Shown piece by piece: positions 35,546 through 44,998 of a stretch of DNA of 64,000 bases. Under the pieces are notes generated by a model. It ran no database searches, was not told the DNA's origin, and saw nothing but the letters and a program-made list of their open reading frames with translations. A program made the translations under genes and the position numbers. How positions within the stretch are numbered: the first letter of the stretch is position 1; each line of letters opens with the position of its first letter. The stretch covers positions 36,001 through 100,000 of the forward strand of contig JAMWET010003932.1 in the NCBI GenBank assembly GCA_024036415.1. The letters are read 5' to 3'. The stretch comes from Prochilodus magdalenae (Eukaryota; Chordata; Actinopteri; Characiformes; Prochilodontidae).

Positions 35546-36289
35546 ATCGTGGTAGAGTCTGACTTCTGGCCTTACTGCTGTCAGAGTTTAACAGGATTAT
35601 TATAATAAGGGGTATCATATTGATCTATATTACACTGTGTGTGATTTTACAACCCAGTATAATTAAATATAATATTACATAATATGCTACAACATGCTGT
35701 TACTTGGTGGTAATAGCAGGGGCTGCCTTTAAGCCATACAGGCCAGAACTGATGTGAAAGCACAGATGATTCTAATGCCAGGTTCCAGGTGTGTCCAATC
35801 GCTAGGGGCCGGCGTAGCCACAGGCCTTCACTCCAAACTAGCTGGAGCTCATCCGACTCCACTCAGTCAGTTTGTCTCAGTCCTCTCAGTGTTGCTGATC
35901 GGGTGATCTCCTGCTTTGTTGAATTGAAGACCTGCAGCCACGCTGGCCGTGTCCAGACAAGATTAGACACTCCAGCTTCTCTGTCCTACTATTCTGCTGT
36001 TAGCCGGAAGCATTTTGAAAGATTATGCGCTGTCTTTTTTTTTTTTTTTTTTGAGCCCACTTTACTCATAGTGCAAGTACCTGCAGGCCTCTATCTTGTT
36101 AGCAGTTCACTGCATTATCCATTCTCCCGTCTCTGTTGTTCTGTAAACTCCAGAGCATGCAACACAACTATTTCCATAGATGGCCAAGTATGAAAAAAGA
36201 TATATCATGGCTACACAATGATCGCTTAATATTGCCGTGTGACAATGTGTGAATTTAATACAGTTTAATGAAGAGGTGGTTTGGTCTGA
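35546..36289. other. Intergenic sequence, no gene seen
   Basis: Contains a 20-base T run near 36036. The 134-codon frame at 35789-36193 crosses this T run (a poly-Phe stretch) and shows no domain. Confidence 0.45.
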
Positions 36290-36341
36290 AATGGCTCAGG
36301 TGTTCTTTACAGTGGTGGTGATGGGAACCAGGGGTCTCCAT

Positions 36342-36940
36342 GGCTGTATTCAAAATGGCACACTACTATACCGCACACTGTGTGTGGTATACAGTACAGC
36401 AACAAGTTCTGACTGGTCATGTGACTGTATTAGTATAATACACTGTTTACTATATGCTTATACTAATACAGTCACATGACCAGTTACCTCACATTTACCT
36501 CAGAGCTGTTATTACTGTATCCACTGTTTAGAGCTAGCTGCTGCTAACGCTGCTCAGTTCACCTGAAATACGGTTAGCGTAGCTGTTTGCCTAGCTGACT
36601 GGAGTAGAACACCATCCAGGTATCTCCAGCACACCATGAAGATAGCTCCTCCTGTACACTAAAACATCTGACTTGAGTAGAACACCACCCGGGTATCTCC
36701 AGTACACCATGGAGATAGCTCCACCTGTACACTAGAACATCTGACTGGAGTAGAACACCATCCAGGTATCTCCACTACACCATGAAGATACCTCCACCTG
36801 TACACTAGAGACTCCGACTGGAGGAGAACACCATCCAGGTATCTCCAGTACACTACAGGTCTCCACACTACATACTACAAACTACTTTTAGGCAGATGCA
36901 GTATGCAAGTAGTATGTAGTATACCATTCCGAATACAGCC
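36342..36940. mobile_element. MITE with GGCTGTATTC termini, nested in family F
   Basis: Starts GGCTGTATTCAAAATGGCAC and ends in the imperfect complement (ATACCATTCCGAATACAGCC). The interior has a perfect 26-bp hairpin (36413-36438 with 36458-36483) and a 73-bp tandem repeat. No coding frame. Termini of this type occur in fish Harbinger/hAT-like MITEs, but the superfamily is not certain because no clean target duplication is visible. Confidence 0.7.
36595..36860. repeat. 73-bp tandem repeat inside the MITE
   Basis: About 3.6 copies with CTGACTGGAGTAGAACACCA, CCAGGTATCTCCAGTACACC and GATAGCTCCACCTGTACACT. Starts at 36595, 36668, 36741 and 36814 give an exact 73-bp period. Confidence 0.92.
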
Positions 36941-37295
36941 CTACAACACATATACACGTATGCATGTCTACAACACTAATATACAGAATTTATTTACTAT
37001 CAAAACCACCAGTGAACCTACACGTGAGTGTTTATAAGGAATGTTGATGATGGTAAAATAGTGGAAAACCTGAAAATAATATGTTTCCTTTGGAGACTAT
37101 CTTGTTTTACAGAGCCCTGCATGTATCCCTCCACCATGAATGAGTTTTATAGTCTGGTAGACCAAAACTCTATCACAAAGGTCTCGCAAAAGAGACATAA
37201 TAGTCATAACTGTTTCATGTAGTAACTTTCTGTGAGTGATTTTTTTAGAGATGGACGTCTGGTTGCCATCACCACCACTGATAACAGTTATGGTT

Positions 37296-37479
37296 TGGTG
37301 GGTTTTGACACCAGAACACTCTAGCTTGTTCACATATTAACCGTATAAATACGCAGAAATGTTGGAAACTCGTTTCTCTTTTACATTAACGGCTGAATAG
37401 CAAAATAAAAGGTCGACATTATTAGAAATGTGTATGAAGCATCAGAAATGTGTGATCTTCCCGTTCAGCAGTAGAGCCA
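37296..37479. other. Short spacer upstream of putative tmem250 promoter
   Basis: AT-rich; nothing recognised. Confidence 0.4.
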
Positions 37480-37753
37480 TGTTGACAAGGTGCCGCACAT
37501 CGTCTCAAACAGTCGTAACAGATCTCAACCCTTCTGGACCGTTACTGCCCTCCTCCGTTGCTATAGTGATGTTGTGCCTGTTTTGCGACAAGACGTATTC
37601 CGCGCCGCTTCTCAGCCCGCTACAGAGCTAGCGTTTGTGTTTAATCGTTAAAAGGTGCTAGCAGCGAGCTCCTTTTCTGCCTCAACTGCACACGGGAAAG
37701 GGGTGCTGGACAGAAAGAGACGTGTTTGGTGACGGATATGCGATAACAAGACG
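37480..37753 (+). promoter_or_regulatory. tmem250: Candidate promoter and non-coding first exon of tmem250
   Basis: The stretch is richer in CpG than its flanks (GACGTATTCCGCGCCGCTTC at about 37589) and ends in a consensus donor, ACAAGACG/GTAAGC, with the first intron base at 37754. It is the nearest upstream segment with promoter-like composition and a strong donor, on the same strand as the tmem250 coding exon. Pairing it with the acceptor at 42197 would give a 4444-bp intron. No TATA box is seen. This is inference, not observation. Confidence 0.35.
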
Positions 37754-38384
37754 GTAAGCTGGGTGTCTTTTGAGCTATTTGAATGAATGCTAACTTAGCA
37801 TGTTAGCCGTCCAATTGACTTCAGACGGTAGAGACGCAGCAGCCACATTAGCATGATGGGCTAAATATGTAGGTGCCGATGAAATGGGGCGTTTTCATCC
37901 TTTCCTTTATTTAGAGCATGTGCTCAAATATTAAATGTCCCAGTAGCTCTGCTCCCGCCAACACTTCAACATATAGCAAGCTAGCTGCTGCAAGTTAGAT
38001 TGTTGAAGACAGTAGCATATACGCTATTCAAACATAGCTACATCAATTCAGTATGAATAACATATACCTTATCCACTATGGTAACCTCTCACCACTTAAT
38101 GTTATTTATTGCTATTTCAGAAGGAAATTGACTGAAAGAGAGAATTGTCTTAATGTCATATGTTCTAGTCTTTTGTTTAAATCATGTGCATGTTTTTCCA
38201 GGGAAAAGAAAAACTGTGGCTCACTTAGTAGGGAAGTAAGGGAAGTACCACCGATTCTTCAGAATCCATCTTTATTTATGGGTTGAAATATAAACCTAGT
38301 AATTCATAGTGGGTTTGGAGTACAATCCTTCTGATTTCCTTACAGTGGTGGTGATGGGAACCAGGGGTCACCATATATTTGCTG

Positions 38385-38945
38385 TCTCAAGTCAAGTCAA
38401 GTGGCTTTTATTGTCTTTACAGCTCTGTACAAATACACAGTGAAATTAAATTATGTTTTTTATTGTAATAAGGCGTATAGAAGGTGCATTTAATTTTAAC
38501 ATGCTATGACGTATATACAGACAGCATACATTGCACGTGAAACATGAATCACAGCACTGAGGTAGTAAAGTGTGAAATGTATAAGTAAGATAAATGGGGT
38601 GCAGACAAATTTTAAATGTTGGGGATCGTGGGGGTCGTGGTTATTGGGGGGTTTAGTTCAGTCACTGTTGTTTAGAAGTCTGACTGCTTGTGAACACGGA
38701 TGCTCCTGTCCTTCTGCCGGATGGCAGCAGTGAAAAAAGTCCATGTGAGGGATGAGTGGGGTCCTTCACAATGCTGAGGGCCTTACGGGTGTCTGTGACA
38801 GAGGGGAGAGAGACCCCTATGATCTTCTCAGCTGTCCTCACTATTCGCTGTAGGGTCTTGCAGTCTGAGGCATTGCAATTCCCGAACCAGGTGATGATGC
38901 AGCTGCTTAGGATGCTCTCCACAGTCCCCCTGTAGAACATATGTC
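38385..38945 (-). mobile_element. Minus-strand LINE 3' fragment nested in family F
   Basis: The 5' end lies near 38945 and the 3' tail at 38385-38400 (plus strand GTCAAGTCAAGTGG, a short pentanucleotide tail). The 3' UTR contains ACAATAAAAGCCACTTGAC-type sequence. The coding part is listed separately. Same LINE group as 20421-20960. Confidence 0.8.
38662..38945 (-). pseudogene. LINE RT C-terminal fragment (Rex/RTE-like)
   Basis: Encodes FYRGTVESILSSCIITWFGN, then SDCKTLQRIVRTAEKIIGVS, LPSVTDTRKALSIVKDPTHP and GLFSLLPSGRR, colinear with the fragment at 20421-20960. A small deletion removes the region between LPS and RKAL. The frame diverges after SGRR (a shift), so the last residues are not native. 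The catalytic RT motifs lie upstream and are missing. Confidence 0.87.
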
Positions 38946-39040
38946 TGCAACACAAATATAGATATTTTATTGACTATCCAAACCACCATTGAACCTACAT
39001 GTGATCTTTCATATGTGACACCGAAGAAGGTAAAGTAGAA

Positions 39041-39211
39041 TTGTCTTAATGTTCTGGTCTTTGATTTGCGCCTCAAAGAAATGTGCCTGTGCATGTTTTT
39101 GCAAGGACAGGGAATACAGTGGCTCATTAGTCCAGTCTGAGGAAATAAAATTGGCTTAGATTTTTCAAAATTCCGGTTTAATTTCGTGGTTGAAAAATTA
39201 ATTGGAGTGAG
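39041..39211. other. Remainder of family F body
   Basis: Sequence such as GGACAGGGAATACAGTGGCT resembles the tail after copy 3. No gene. Confidence 0.4.
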
Positions 39212-39293
39212 ATGGTTCAGATGTTCTTTACGGGGGTGGTGGTGATGGGAACCAGGGTTCTCCATGTCTACAACACACATATAGTCAACCTAG

Positions 39294-40255
39294 TAGGGCT
39301 GCACCCGACTGAGAATTTTGCCAGTCGAATCGGATTCGCCCGTCCTGGTCGACGATTTGACTACTCGTTCATGTTTTCTCTCCATGTACATTATCTAGTA
39401 ATCAGTAAATCAGTCTGCATACGGTTCAGATCTGATCCTCCTCATTTAGAAAGTCAGCAGAGTCACAGGAACATACTTCTGAACTACAAGGGGCGGGGCC
39501 TATGATCGATCTGAACTGGAGCCTGATTTAATTACAGGATATAGCAGCTCGTATTAATGCTAAACATTAGCGCTTATAGCTTATAGTCTTTTTAATTTCA
39601 CTTCTAACAGCTTCTTCAGTAGGAAGACCTTTCGTCTCTCATAAATAATGAGCTGCTAAATAAAACCAGATTAGTCCATATTTAAATTATTTATAGATGA
39701 AGAGAAGAATGGTAGACCTGAAACCGTTTAATTATTATATTCCCCGCGCTGAAATAATTATCTCTCGTTTATCGGCAGGCATATTAAGTGACTGTACTTA
39801 TCCTTAAATAAAGATAATCTCAGCTGTAGACGAATAAATAAACATATCTGTAATTTAGGTTCTAAAATAATGGAATTATAATAAAGCTAACATCTTCTGT
39901 CTGTTTTTCCTTCATCGCTAAAAAGCGTTATGTCTAACCGAATGTCAGCTTCCTCGTTTGGAGCAGCTTCCTTTACCGGTGAACTGCCAGCGCATGCTGT
40001 CACGTGGATTTAAGTTTTTAGTGAGCATGCGTCACAGCCCAGCTAGACCTTACATATATTTATTATTCCCCTTTTAATAATTATTAAAATGTCTTTTTAC
40101 ATTCTTAATGTTCTTGTGCATTTTTGTAAGCTTTAGTCTGTTTTACGGGAAAAAAGGTCACAATCTATTTGTTCTCAATTGACTTGAGGGGTCTCAGTCG
40201 ACTTAAAGGGTCTCCGACTGACGATTCGATTCGGCGACTTTAGAGGGCAGCCCTA
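39294..40255. mobile_element. hAT-type non-autonomous element with 8-bp TSD
   Basis: Starts TAGGGCTGCACCCGACTGAG and ends with the complement (CGGCGACTTTAGAGGGCAGC then CCTA). The flanking octamers are CAACCTAG (39286-39293) and GAACCTAG (40256-40263), a 7/8 match. An 8-bp duplication with TAGGGCTGC-type ends fits the hAT superfamily. The 962-bp interior is AT-rich with no transposase frame. Confidence 0.88.
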
Positions 40256-40654
40256 GAACCTAGACATGTCTTCTGAGCTTTCATATATGATGCTGATGAA
40301 GGTAAAGTTGTGACGGCGTGTCTTCAGTTGGTTGGTTCACTGGTAGCACTTTGCACCAAGCCATTCTTGAGTGACTATAAAAACAACAGTTTAGATTTAA
40401 TGATTAAAATTGGCATTTATTGCTGAAAACGAAAAAAGAGAGGTTCCAAAATGCTGTAGGAAATAATTAAATTTATTAATGTGTATTAATAAATATTAAT
40501 GCATTAAGTGCATTACTCTTTCGGCAGTGTTGGGAATGTTCATGGTCTCAACCATGAGTGAATGATTGTGAATGCTTATTGCATGTATGTTATAAAGTGA
40601 TGCTCTGAAATGTAAAAAGTGAACCCTCATTGCATCTTTACTTCTTCTGGTGAT

Positions 40655-40828
40655 AATTATTATGTATTTATTTACAATTACCCCTTGTCCAGAGCAACTT
40701 ATAAGGTTAATAATAGTGCAGGTAGGCCAATGTAGTGTTAGGAGTCTTGCCCAAGGACTCTTATTGGTGTACACAGCATAGTCTCCCAGAACATGCGGTG
40801 ATGGTGTTATCCACTGAGCTACACTTTA
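40655..40828 (-). mobile_element. tRNA-derived SINE, copy 2
   Basis: The plus strand CCACTGAGCTACA at 40811-40823 is the complement of a canonical tRNA A box (TGTAGCTCAGTGG). The body CCAAGGACTCTTATTGGTGT matches copy 1 (22950-23160). The B box has been lost by a short deletion near 40790. The 3' tail (plus strand TATTTATTTACAATTACCCC then TTGTCCAGAGCAACTTATAA) is the L2-type tail. Confidence 0.85.
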
Positions 40829-40945
40829 CCTCCTTCAACGTCCCATATGAAAAATCACGTGTAGGTTCAATGGTGGTTTTGGACCGTCAATAAAATGTCT
40901 ATATTGTCTATACACCCCGGGTCCCAACACCACCATTGTAAGGAA

Positions 40946-41503
40946 ATCTGAGGTATTTCACTATACCAACCATTTATGTTAATTATGTAAACATAAATGA
41001 GTGACGAGTCACGTCCCGTCACGAGTGGGACGTTCACACATGCGAAATGTTAAAACCCGCAGGTGTATGTTTTTCACCCTTCGTTTTGCACCCTCCTAGT
41101 TTTGACCGTGATCTGATGCCAGAGATGAGTGGTCAGTTTAGCATTGCGTTACAAGATGACATCACCTTGTAACAGTGAAAAAGGCTGGAATTCCTTCATT
41201 GCAGGCAGCTGAAGAAAGGGATATCAGGGCGAGAGAGTTTCTCCCTTTGGTGTATACTTTGGGCTTGATAACTTTGCGGGCCATTTATTGCTATAACACA
41301 CTGAGGGAAAGAGAGGAAGCAGAAGAACCTAATAGGACCTCAATAAGTGTGTATAAATGTTTTTCCCTTTGATGTCCTTAATCGTCTTCACTGCGCTAAT
41401 CCGAGTAAACAGGCTTAATGATGTTCTCCTCGTTAGCTGTTGAATAAAAGTACTGGCAACATCTCACTATAAGGATTCTAATGCTTTCCAACTCTAACGA
41501 ATG
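40946..41503. other. Unique sequence in putative intron, no gene seen
   Basis: The short plus-strand frame at 41175-41372 has no recognisable domain. Confidence 0.4.
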
Positions 41504-42024
41504 TACAGCTCTGGAAAGAAATCAGAGCCCATTCCAGTTTCTTCCTAAATCAGCATCTCCACATGTACAGCAGGTTCTCAGTGAGGAACCGAAGGTTGGG
41601 TTCTAGCTTTACTGGCAGATACAGTGAGCGTCTGGTTCATAAGAACAAGGTCCAGCAGCAAACACACAGGACAACACAGCTACAGACTGGCAGAGGGCCA
41701 AACCCCCTCTCTACTGACCGTGATGAGCGCCACCTCATTCCAATGTCCCTTACCCACCGTAAGATGACCTCAGGTGACCTACAGAGAGACTGGCGAGCGG
41801 TGGCTGGGGTGAAACGCACAGCGAGCATGGTTCTAAAAACAGGCTTCTGGAGGTCATTAGTGATTTTCTAAATACACAGATCTAATACAATATCTGATCT
41901 GGAGTTTGGGAGACATGGTTCCAGTAGTGTAGAGAATCAAACAGAACCAACACAAACCCAGAACCTGTACACCTAGAGACACTGATCAGTTACAGGTGGG
42001 CTCTGAAATTTTTCCAGAGCTGTA
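41504..42024 (+). mobile_element. Tc1-type element with transposase remnant
   Basis: Ends TACAGCTCTGGAAAGAAATC and (complement) CTGAAATTTTTCCAGAGCTG plus TA form imperfect inverted repeats with a TA target. Length is 521 bp against about 1.2-1.6 kb for full Tc1 elements, so the interior is deleted. Confidence 0.85.
41695..41871 (+). pseudogene. Tc1 transposase DNA-binding domain fragment
   Basis: Encodes STDRDERHLIPMSLTHRK, then MTSGDLQRDWRAVAGVKRTA and SMVLKTGFW. This matches the pattern of the second helix-turn-helix in Tc1 transposases (R-I-x-R-x-A/S ... S-x-x-L-x-x-x-W/L ... G-V-x-V-S-x-x-T-V). The catalytic DDE/D domain is missing because of the internal deletion. Confidence 0.6.
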
Positions 42025-42179
42025 TATACAAAAAACAAACCAACCACCTGTCTGACTTTCTGAACGTCATCACTGTTTACTTATGCTGGAGTTATATCGG
42101 TGGAATTCCCCCTCAAGCCAGTACCCGACATCATGATGTTAATTGTAGGCCTTGTTTATTTTACTGTATGTTGATTCTC

Positions 42180-42197
42180 TCTCTGTATTTCCTGTAG
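42180..42197 (+). promoter_or_regulatory. tmem250: Splice acceptor of tmem250 coding exon
   Basis: The pyrimidine tract TCTCTCTGTATTTCCTGTAG ends at 42197 and is followed by GATTC. It is a strong 3' splice site 206 bp upstream of the start codon, suggesting that the coding exon is a downstream exon with part of the 5' UTR. Confidence 0.6.
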
Positions 42198-42403
42198 GAT
42201 TCTGCTGTTAACTGGCGACGCCGGCGAGCTAAGAGGGTCATGTAATGGACATGAGCTCAGGAGGTGTTTCCCCCGCATTGATGCGCAGCACTCCAAACTC
42301 ACCACACCTTCACTTTCACTGTAATGCCTAAAGTAACCCATGAGGCATCGGAAAGGCCCTGCCAGCAGGCCTTCCTGAAGCCAGGGGCTTTCCCGGCCCA
42401 CTC
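42198..42403 (+). other. tmem250: tmem250 5' leader with upstream ORFs
   Basis: If exonic, this 206-bp leader contains three upstream starts. ATG immediately followed by TAA lies at 42240-42245. A 28-codon uORF lies at 42245-42331. A 29-codon uORF at 42324-42413 runs past the main ATG in another frame. Such an arrangement would be expected to reduce initiation at the main start. Confidence 0.5.
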
Positions 42404-42823
42404 ATGCCTGTGATCCCGATCCCGCGGCGGGTGCGCTCCTTCCACGGCCCCCACACCACCTGCATGCACTCGGCCTGCGGTCCGGCACGCACCTCCCAGC
42501 TGGTGCGCACCAAGTACAACAACTTCGACCTGTACCTGAAGTCACGCTGGATGTACAGCTTCGTCCGCTTCCTGCTCTACTTCGGCTGCAGCCTGTTCAC
42601 ATCCCTCCTCTGGGTGGCGCTGTCGGCGCTGCTGTGCCTGCAGTACATCTCTGTGCGGATCTTCTTGCGCCTGCAGTACAAGCTGTCGGTCATTCTGCTG
42701 CTGCTGGGGCACCGGCGGCTGGACTTCGGCGTCCTGAACGAACTCTTCATCTATAGCATGCACGTCACCATGTTCTTAGTAGGCGGCCTGGGCTGGTGCT
42801 TCATGGTTTTTGTGGACATGTAG
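42404..42823 (+). CDS. tmem250: Transmembrane protein 250 (TMEM250)
   Basis: Intact single-exon CDS of 139 codons, the same length as the mammalian protein as I know it (formerly C9orf69). The N-terminus MPVIPIPRRVRSFHGPH and the C-terminus GGLGWCFMVFVDM are family hallmarks. A polar, basic N-terminal region (residues 1-45) is followed by a long hydrophobic stretch at about 49-83 (SFVRFLLYFGCSLFTSLLWV and onward), a basic break LGHRRLDF near 102, and a C-terminal membrane segment at about 113-137. It is predicted to be a multi-pass membrane protein. Its cellular role is poorly known. Third-position GC is high, unlike the flanks. The start is the first ATG giving the full family N-terminus. 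This is the only intact host protein gene I can support. Confidence 0.95.
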   Translation: MPVIPIPRRVRSFHGPHTTCMHSACGPARTSQLVRTKYNNFDLYLKSRWMYSFVRFLLYFGCSLFTSLLWVALSALLCLQYISVRIFLRLQYKLSVILLLLGHRRLDFGVLNELFIYSMHVTMFLVGGLGWCFMVFVDM

Positions 42824-43480
42824 ACGAGGCTAAGTTGGAGCATCTGTGGGGGTAAAAAAGTGATGCCCTGATTTTACTCCATTCAGTTTCATATGAATAC
42901 GGTATACTACATCAGCAAGGGATGAGCAAGGACGCCAGAACCGTATCGCAGGCCAGCGAAAATGGCCTACAGTGGGCTGATGCTTCGACTGGAGCCATGA
43001 TTCAGTTTCTGATTCAGCTTCAAATGTCTGAAACCAATAGAAACCCCTTTGTGTTGCAGATTCTGTAATTGATCAAATAAGACAAATATGCGAGTTCGGG
43101 TTTCAGTTTAGGCAAACAAGGTCCACTGTTCAGTTTAGATGATTTCTGAGGGACTGAGAGCGTTACAGAATGTTATACATTTGTCTTTTACATTTTTTTA
43201 CTAAATTATTATCTAGAATTAATTGGATTTGACGAGTGGGGACTGAATTTTGATCTATAATTATGTAAGACATATCGTCTAAAATAATAACAATAGAGGG
43301 AAAAACCAAAAGCATTCTTAAAGTTCAATGGATGTTAAAGCAACCAGATTTTTTAAAGTTAATTTGGGTTTTTTATTAGTTTGTTCATTATAAAGTTGTA
43401 ATAGAAGACAGAGGGCAGAAGGAAGTTTTAAAAATTCTGGCATTAAGCTTAATAATAAAAAAATAAAAAAATAAAAAACT
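42824..43480 (+). other. tmem250: Probable tmem250 3' UTR
   Basis: Non-coding AT-rich sequence after the stop. The first good polyadenylation-signal cluster is the AATAAAAAAATAAA run at about 43451-43478. The UTR end is a guess; it could terminate earlier or later. Confidence 0.4.
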
Positions 43481-43857
43481 AGGTCAATCTAATAACCATT
43501 CTAAAATCTCTTGTTATTCTCAAAATATTTTATTTTAAATACTAAAATATCTAAAATACTTTTCGGTTTCTCATTTTGAAAATGAAATTACATTGTATAA
43601 TTATTATACGATTTAAATATTAATATGATAACTGATGGAAATTGAGAACGGAATTGGATGCTGGGCTACTGGGCTGAAATTTCAGCATTTTATGAATTTT
43701 ATTTAGTGTATTCATAATTTTAAGGCATATAGATCGAGTCCCATACTCATACTGTAAAATGGAAAACAACATTCGGACAGTATCGGACATTAGCCTCAGC
43801 CTCATTCCCATACGGGTGTAACCCTACACAGTTTTGTACCCGATCTGATGTGTTGGT
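43481..43857. other. AT-rich intergenic sequence, no gene seen
   Basis: Nothing recognised. Confidence 0.45.
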
Positions 43858-44022
43858 ATAGAGATGGGCGATACGGCAAAACTAAATCTGTAAATCAAAT
43901 TTTTATTGAGTATCTGTACAAACCGTGGCTTTAAGTCCCTTAATAAGCATGGAAGAAGTGCTGACCATCTACAGAAGACCTGATGGCTCATTGATAAATA
44001 TTGCCGTATCGCCCAGCCCTAT
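43858..44022. mobile_element. Short MITE with GGGCGATACGGCAA ends
   Basis: The left end ATAGAGATGGGCGATACGGC is mirrored by the right end GCCGTATCGCCCAGCCCTAT (complement ATAGGGCTGGGCGATACGGC), with two mismatches over 20 bp. The element is about 165 bp with no coding frame. The GGGCTGGGCGATA terminal type is common in fish genomes. Confidence 0.85.
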
Positions 44023-44814
44023 ATAGGTGTACTGTATTTTATCCATGTTGTGATGATGTACAGCACTGAAGTGGGTAATTTCAGAGCCGCACTTTTTTTT
44101 TCAGTCTGCCATCCGACCCAGTCTAATCAATGTGCCATCTGTTTTTCTACACTAATGGACATTATCACAGTCCACCCCCCAACCAGGCACTGCTGAACTC
44201 CTTAACGCCTTGAGGACCAACCCAGAAGAGCCGCTCCTGAACATGCTAGCATTAGTTCCCAACGTTACACTGTAGATAGGACTGTTTAGTATTAAGACTG
44301 CTATCACTACACGGTAAAGGAATAGTCCAGCATTGCTGAAACCGGATCTCTGTTCATCACCACAGGCGATAGTACATGTGTGATGTGCCAAGACAAAAGC
44401 ACTCGACCCGAAACTGGCTGAGGGGCAGACGCCGGAGCAGGAGCAGCTTTCCTATTTGTTCTTGAACTATGGGGAAGGTTATCGTCTGTGGTGACCCACT
44501 GCGGCTGCAGCTGAGGCAGATTCTGTTAAAGTGGTGGAGTATCCCTTTACGGTTCGTTTACTCTGGTGTAAGTGGAGAAAGTGTCATGTTGTCCCGAGTC
44601 GGTCATCAGTCATAACACAGTGACCTGTTTTTGTTGTTCCGTGCCATTTCCTTTGTCGCACTGTCGTAACGAAACCTCTCCTGAACGGAAGCTCAACCGG
44701 AGGATCCCCACCCTGGTCCGTATAGTTCGGTGGCGAGATATAAACCCTAAAAGAGTCACTCAGAGCGGCCGGATGGAGAGTGGTTCATTTGTAGAGGCAC
44801 TTTACAGACTCGGA
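44023..44814. other. Intergenic sequence, no gene seen
   Basis: Moderately GC-rich with a few CpGs near 44680-44760. Frames at 44152-44391 and 44572-44835 show no recognisable domain. Confidence 0.45.
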
Positions 44815-44998
44815 AGTCCTTTACAGCGGCGGTGATGGGAACCAGGGGTCGCCATGTCTGCACCACAGAAGTCGCATTCGCTTTACAATGCCCCAGCTCG
44901 TTACCATCATTAGGCTTTAGGTCAAAACCTGACCTACTGCGGACTCCTGTAAAACATCTGGCAACCAATAACTTGCTGTGAGAGAGCTTTAATAGGCA
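44815..44998. mobile_element. Foldback family F, partial copy
   Basis: CTTTACAGCGGCGGTGATGG then GAACCAGGGGTCGCCATGTC matches the left end of family F. The complementary right end is not found before the next element. Confidence 0.5.

Larger units (their letters stand above)
36290..37295. mobile_element. Foldback family F, copy 2 (interrupted)
   Basis: The left end is TTCTTTACAGTGGTGGTGAT at about 36304. The right end is the complement TTGCCATCACCACCACTGAT at 37262. The copy is split by the 599-bp MITE at 36342-36940. After it the body resumes with CTACAACACATATACACG and AAACCACCAGTGAACCTACA, sequence also present in copies 3 and 4. Confidence 0.65.
38330..39040. mobile_element. Foldback family F, copy 3 (interrupted)
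   Basis: GATTTCCTTACAGTGGTGGT at about 38334 starts the copy. After CCAGGGGTCACCATATAT it is interrupted by the LINE fragment. It resumes near 38940 with ATGTCTGCAACACAAATATA, GACTATCCAAACCACCATTG and GAACCTACATGTGATC, as in copies 2 and 4. Confidence 0.6.
39212..40945. mobile_element. Foldback family F, copy 4 (interrupted twice)
   Basis: The left end is TTCTTTACGGGGGTGGTGGT at about 39223. The right end is CCCAACACCACCATTGTAAG at 40923, an imperfect complement. The body is interrupted by the hAT-type element at 39294-40255 and by the SINE at 40655-40828. GAACCTAGACATGTCTTCTG and GCTGATGAAGGTAAAG continue the family body after the hAT. Confidence 0.6.
37754..42197 (+). other. tmem250: Putative tmem250 intron, largely transposon-filled
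   Basis: Delimited by GTAAGC at 37754 and a pyrimidine tract ending TTTCCTGTAG at 42197. It contains foldback family F copies 3 and 4, a LINE fragment, a hAT-type element, a SINE and a Tc1 element. Segments 37754-38330 and 40960-41500 show no gene. Confidence 0.35.

Noticed and set aside
35789..36193. 134-codon frame as a host gene
   Set aside because: It runs through a 20-base T tract (poly-Phe) and shows no domain or splice context.
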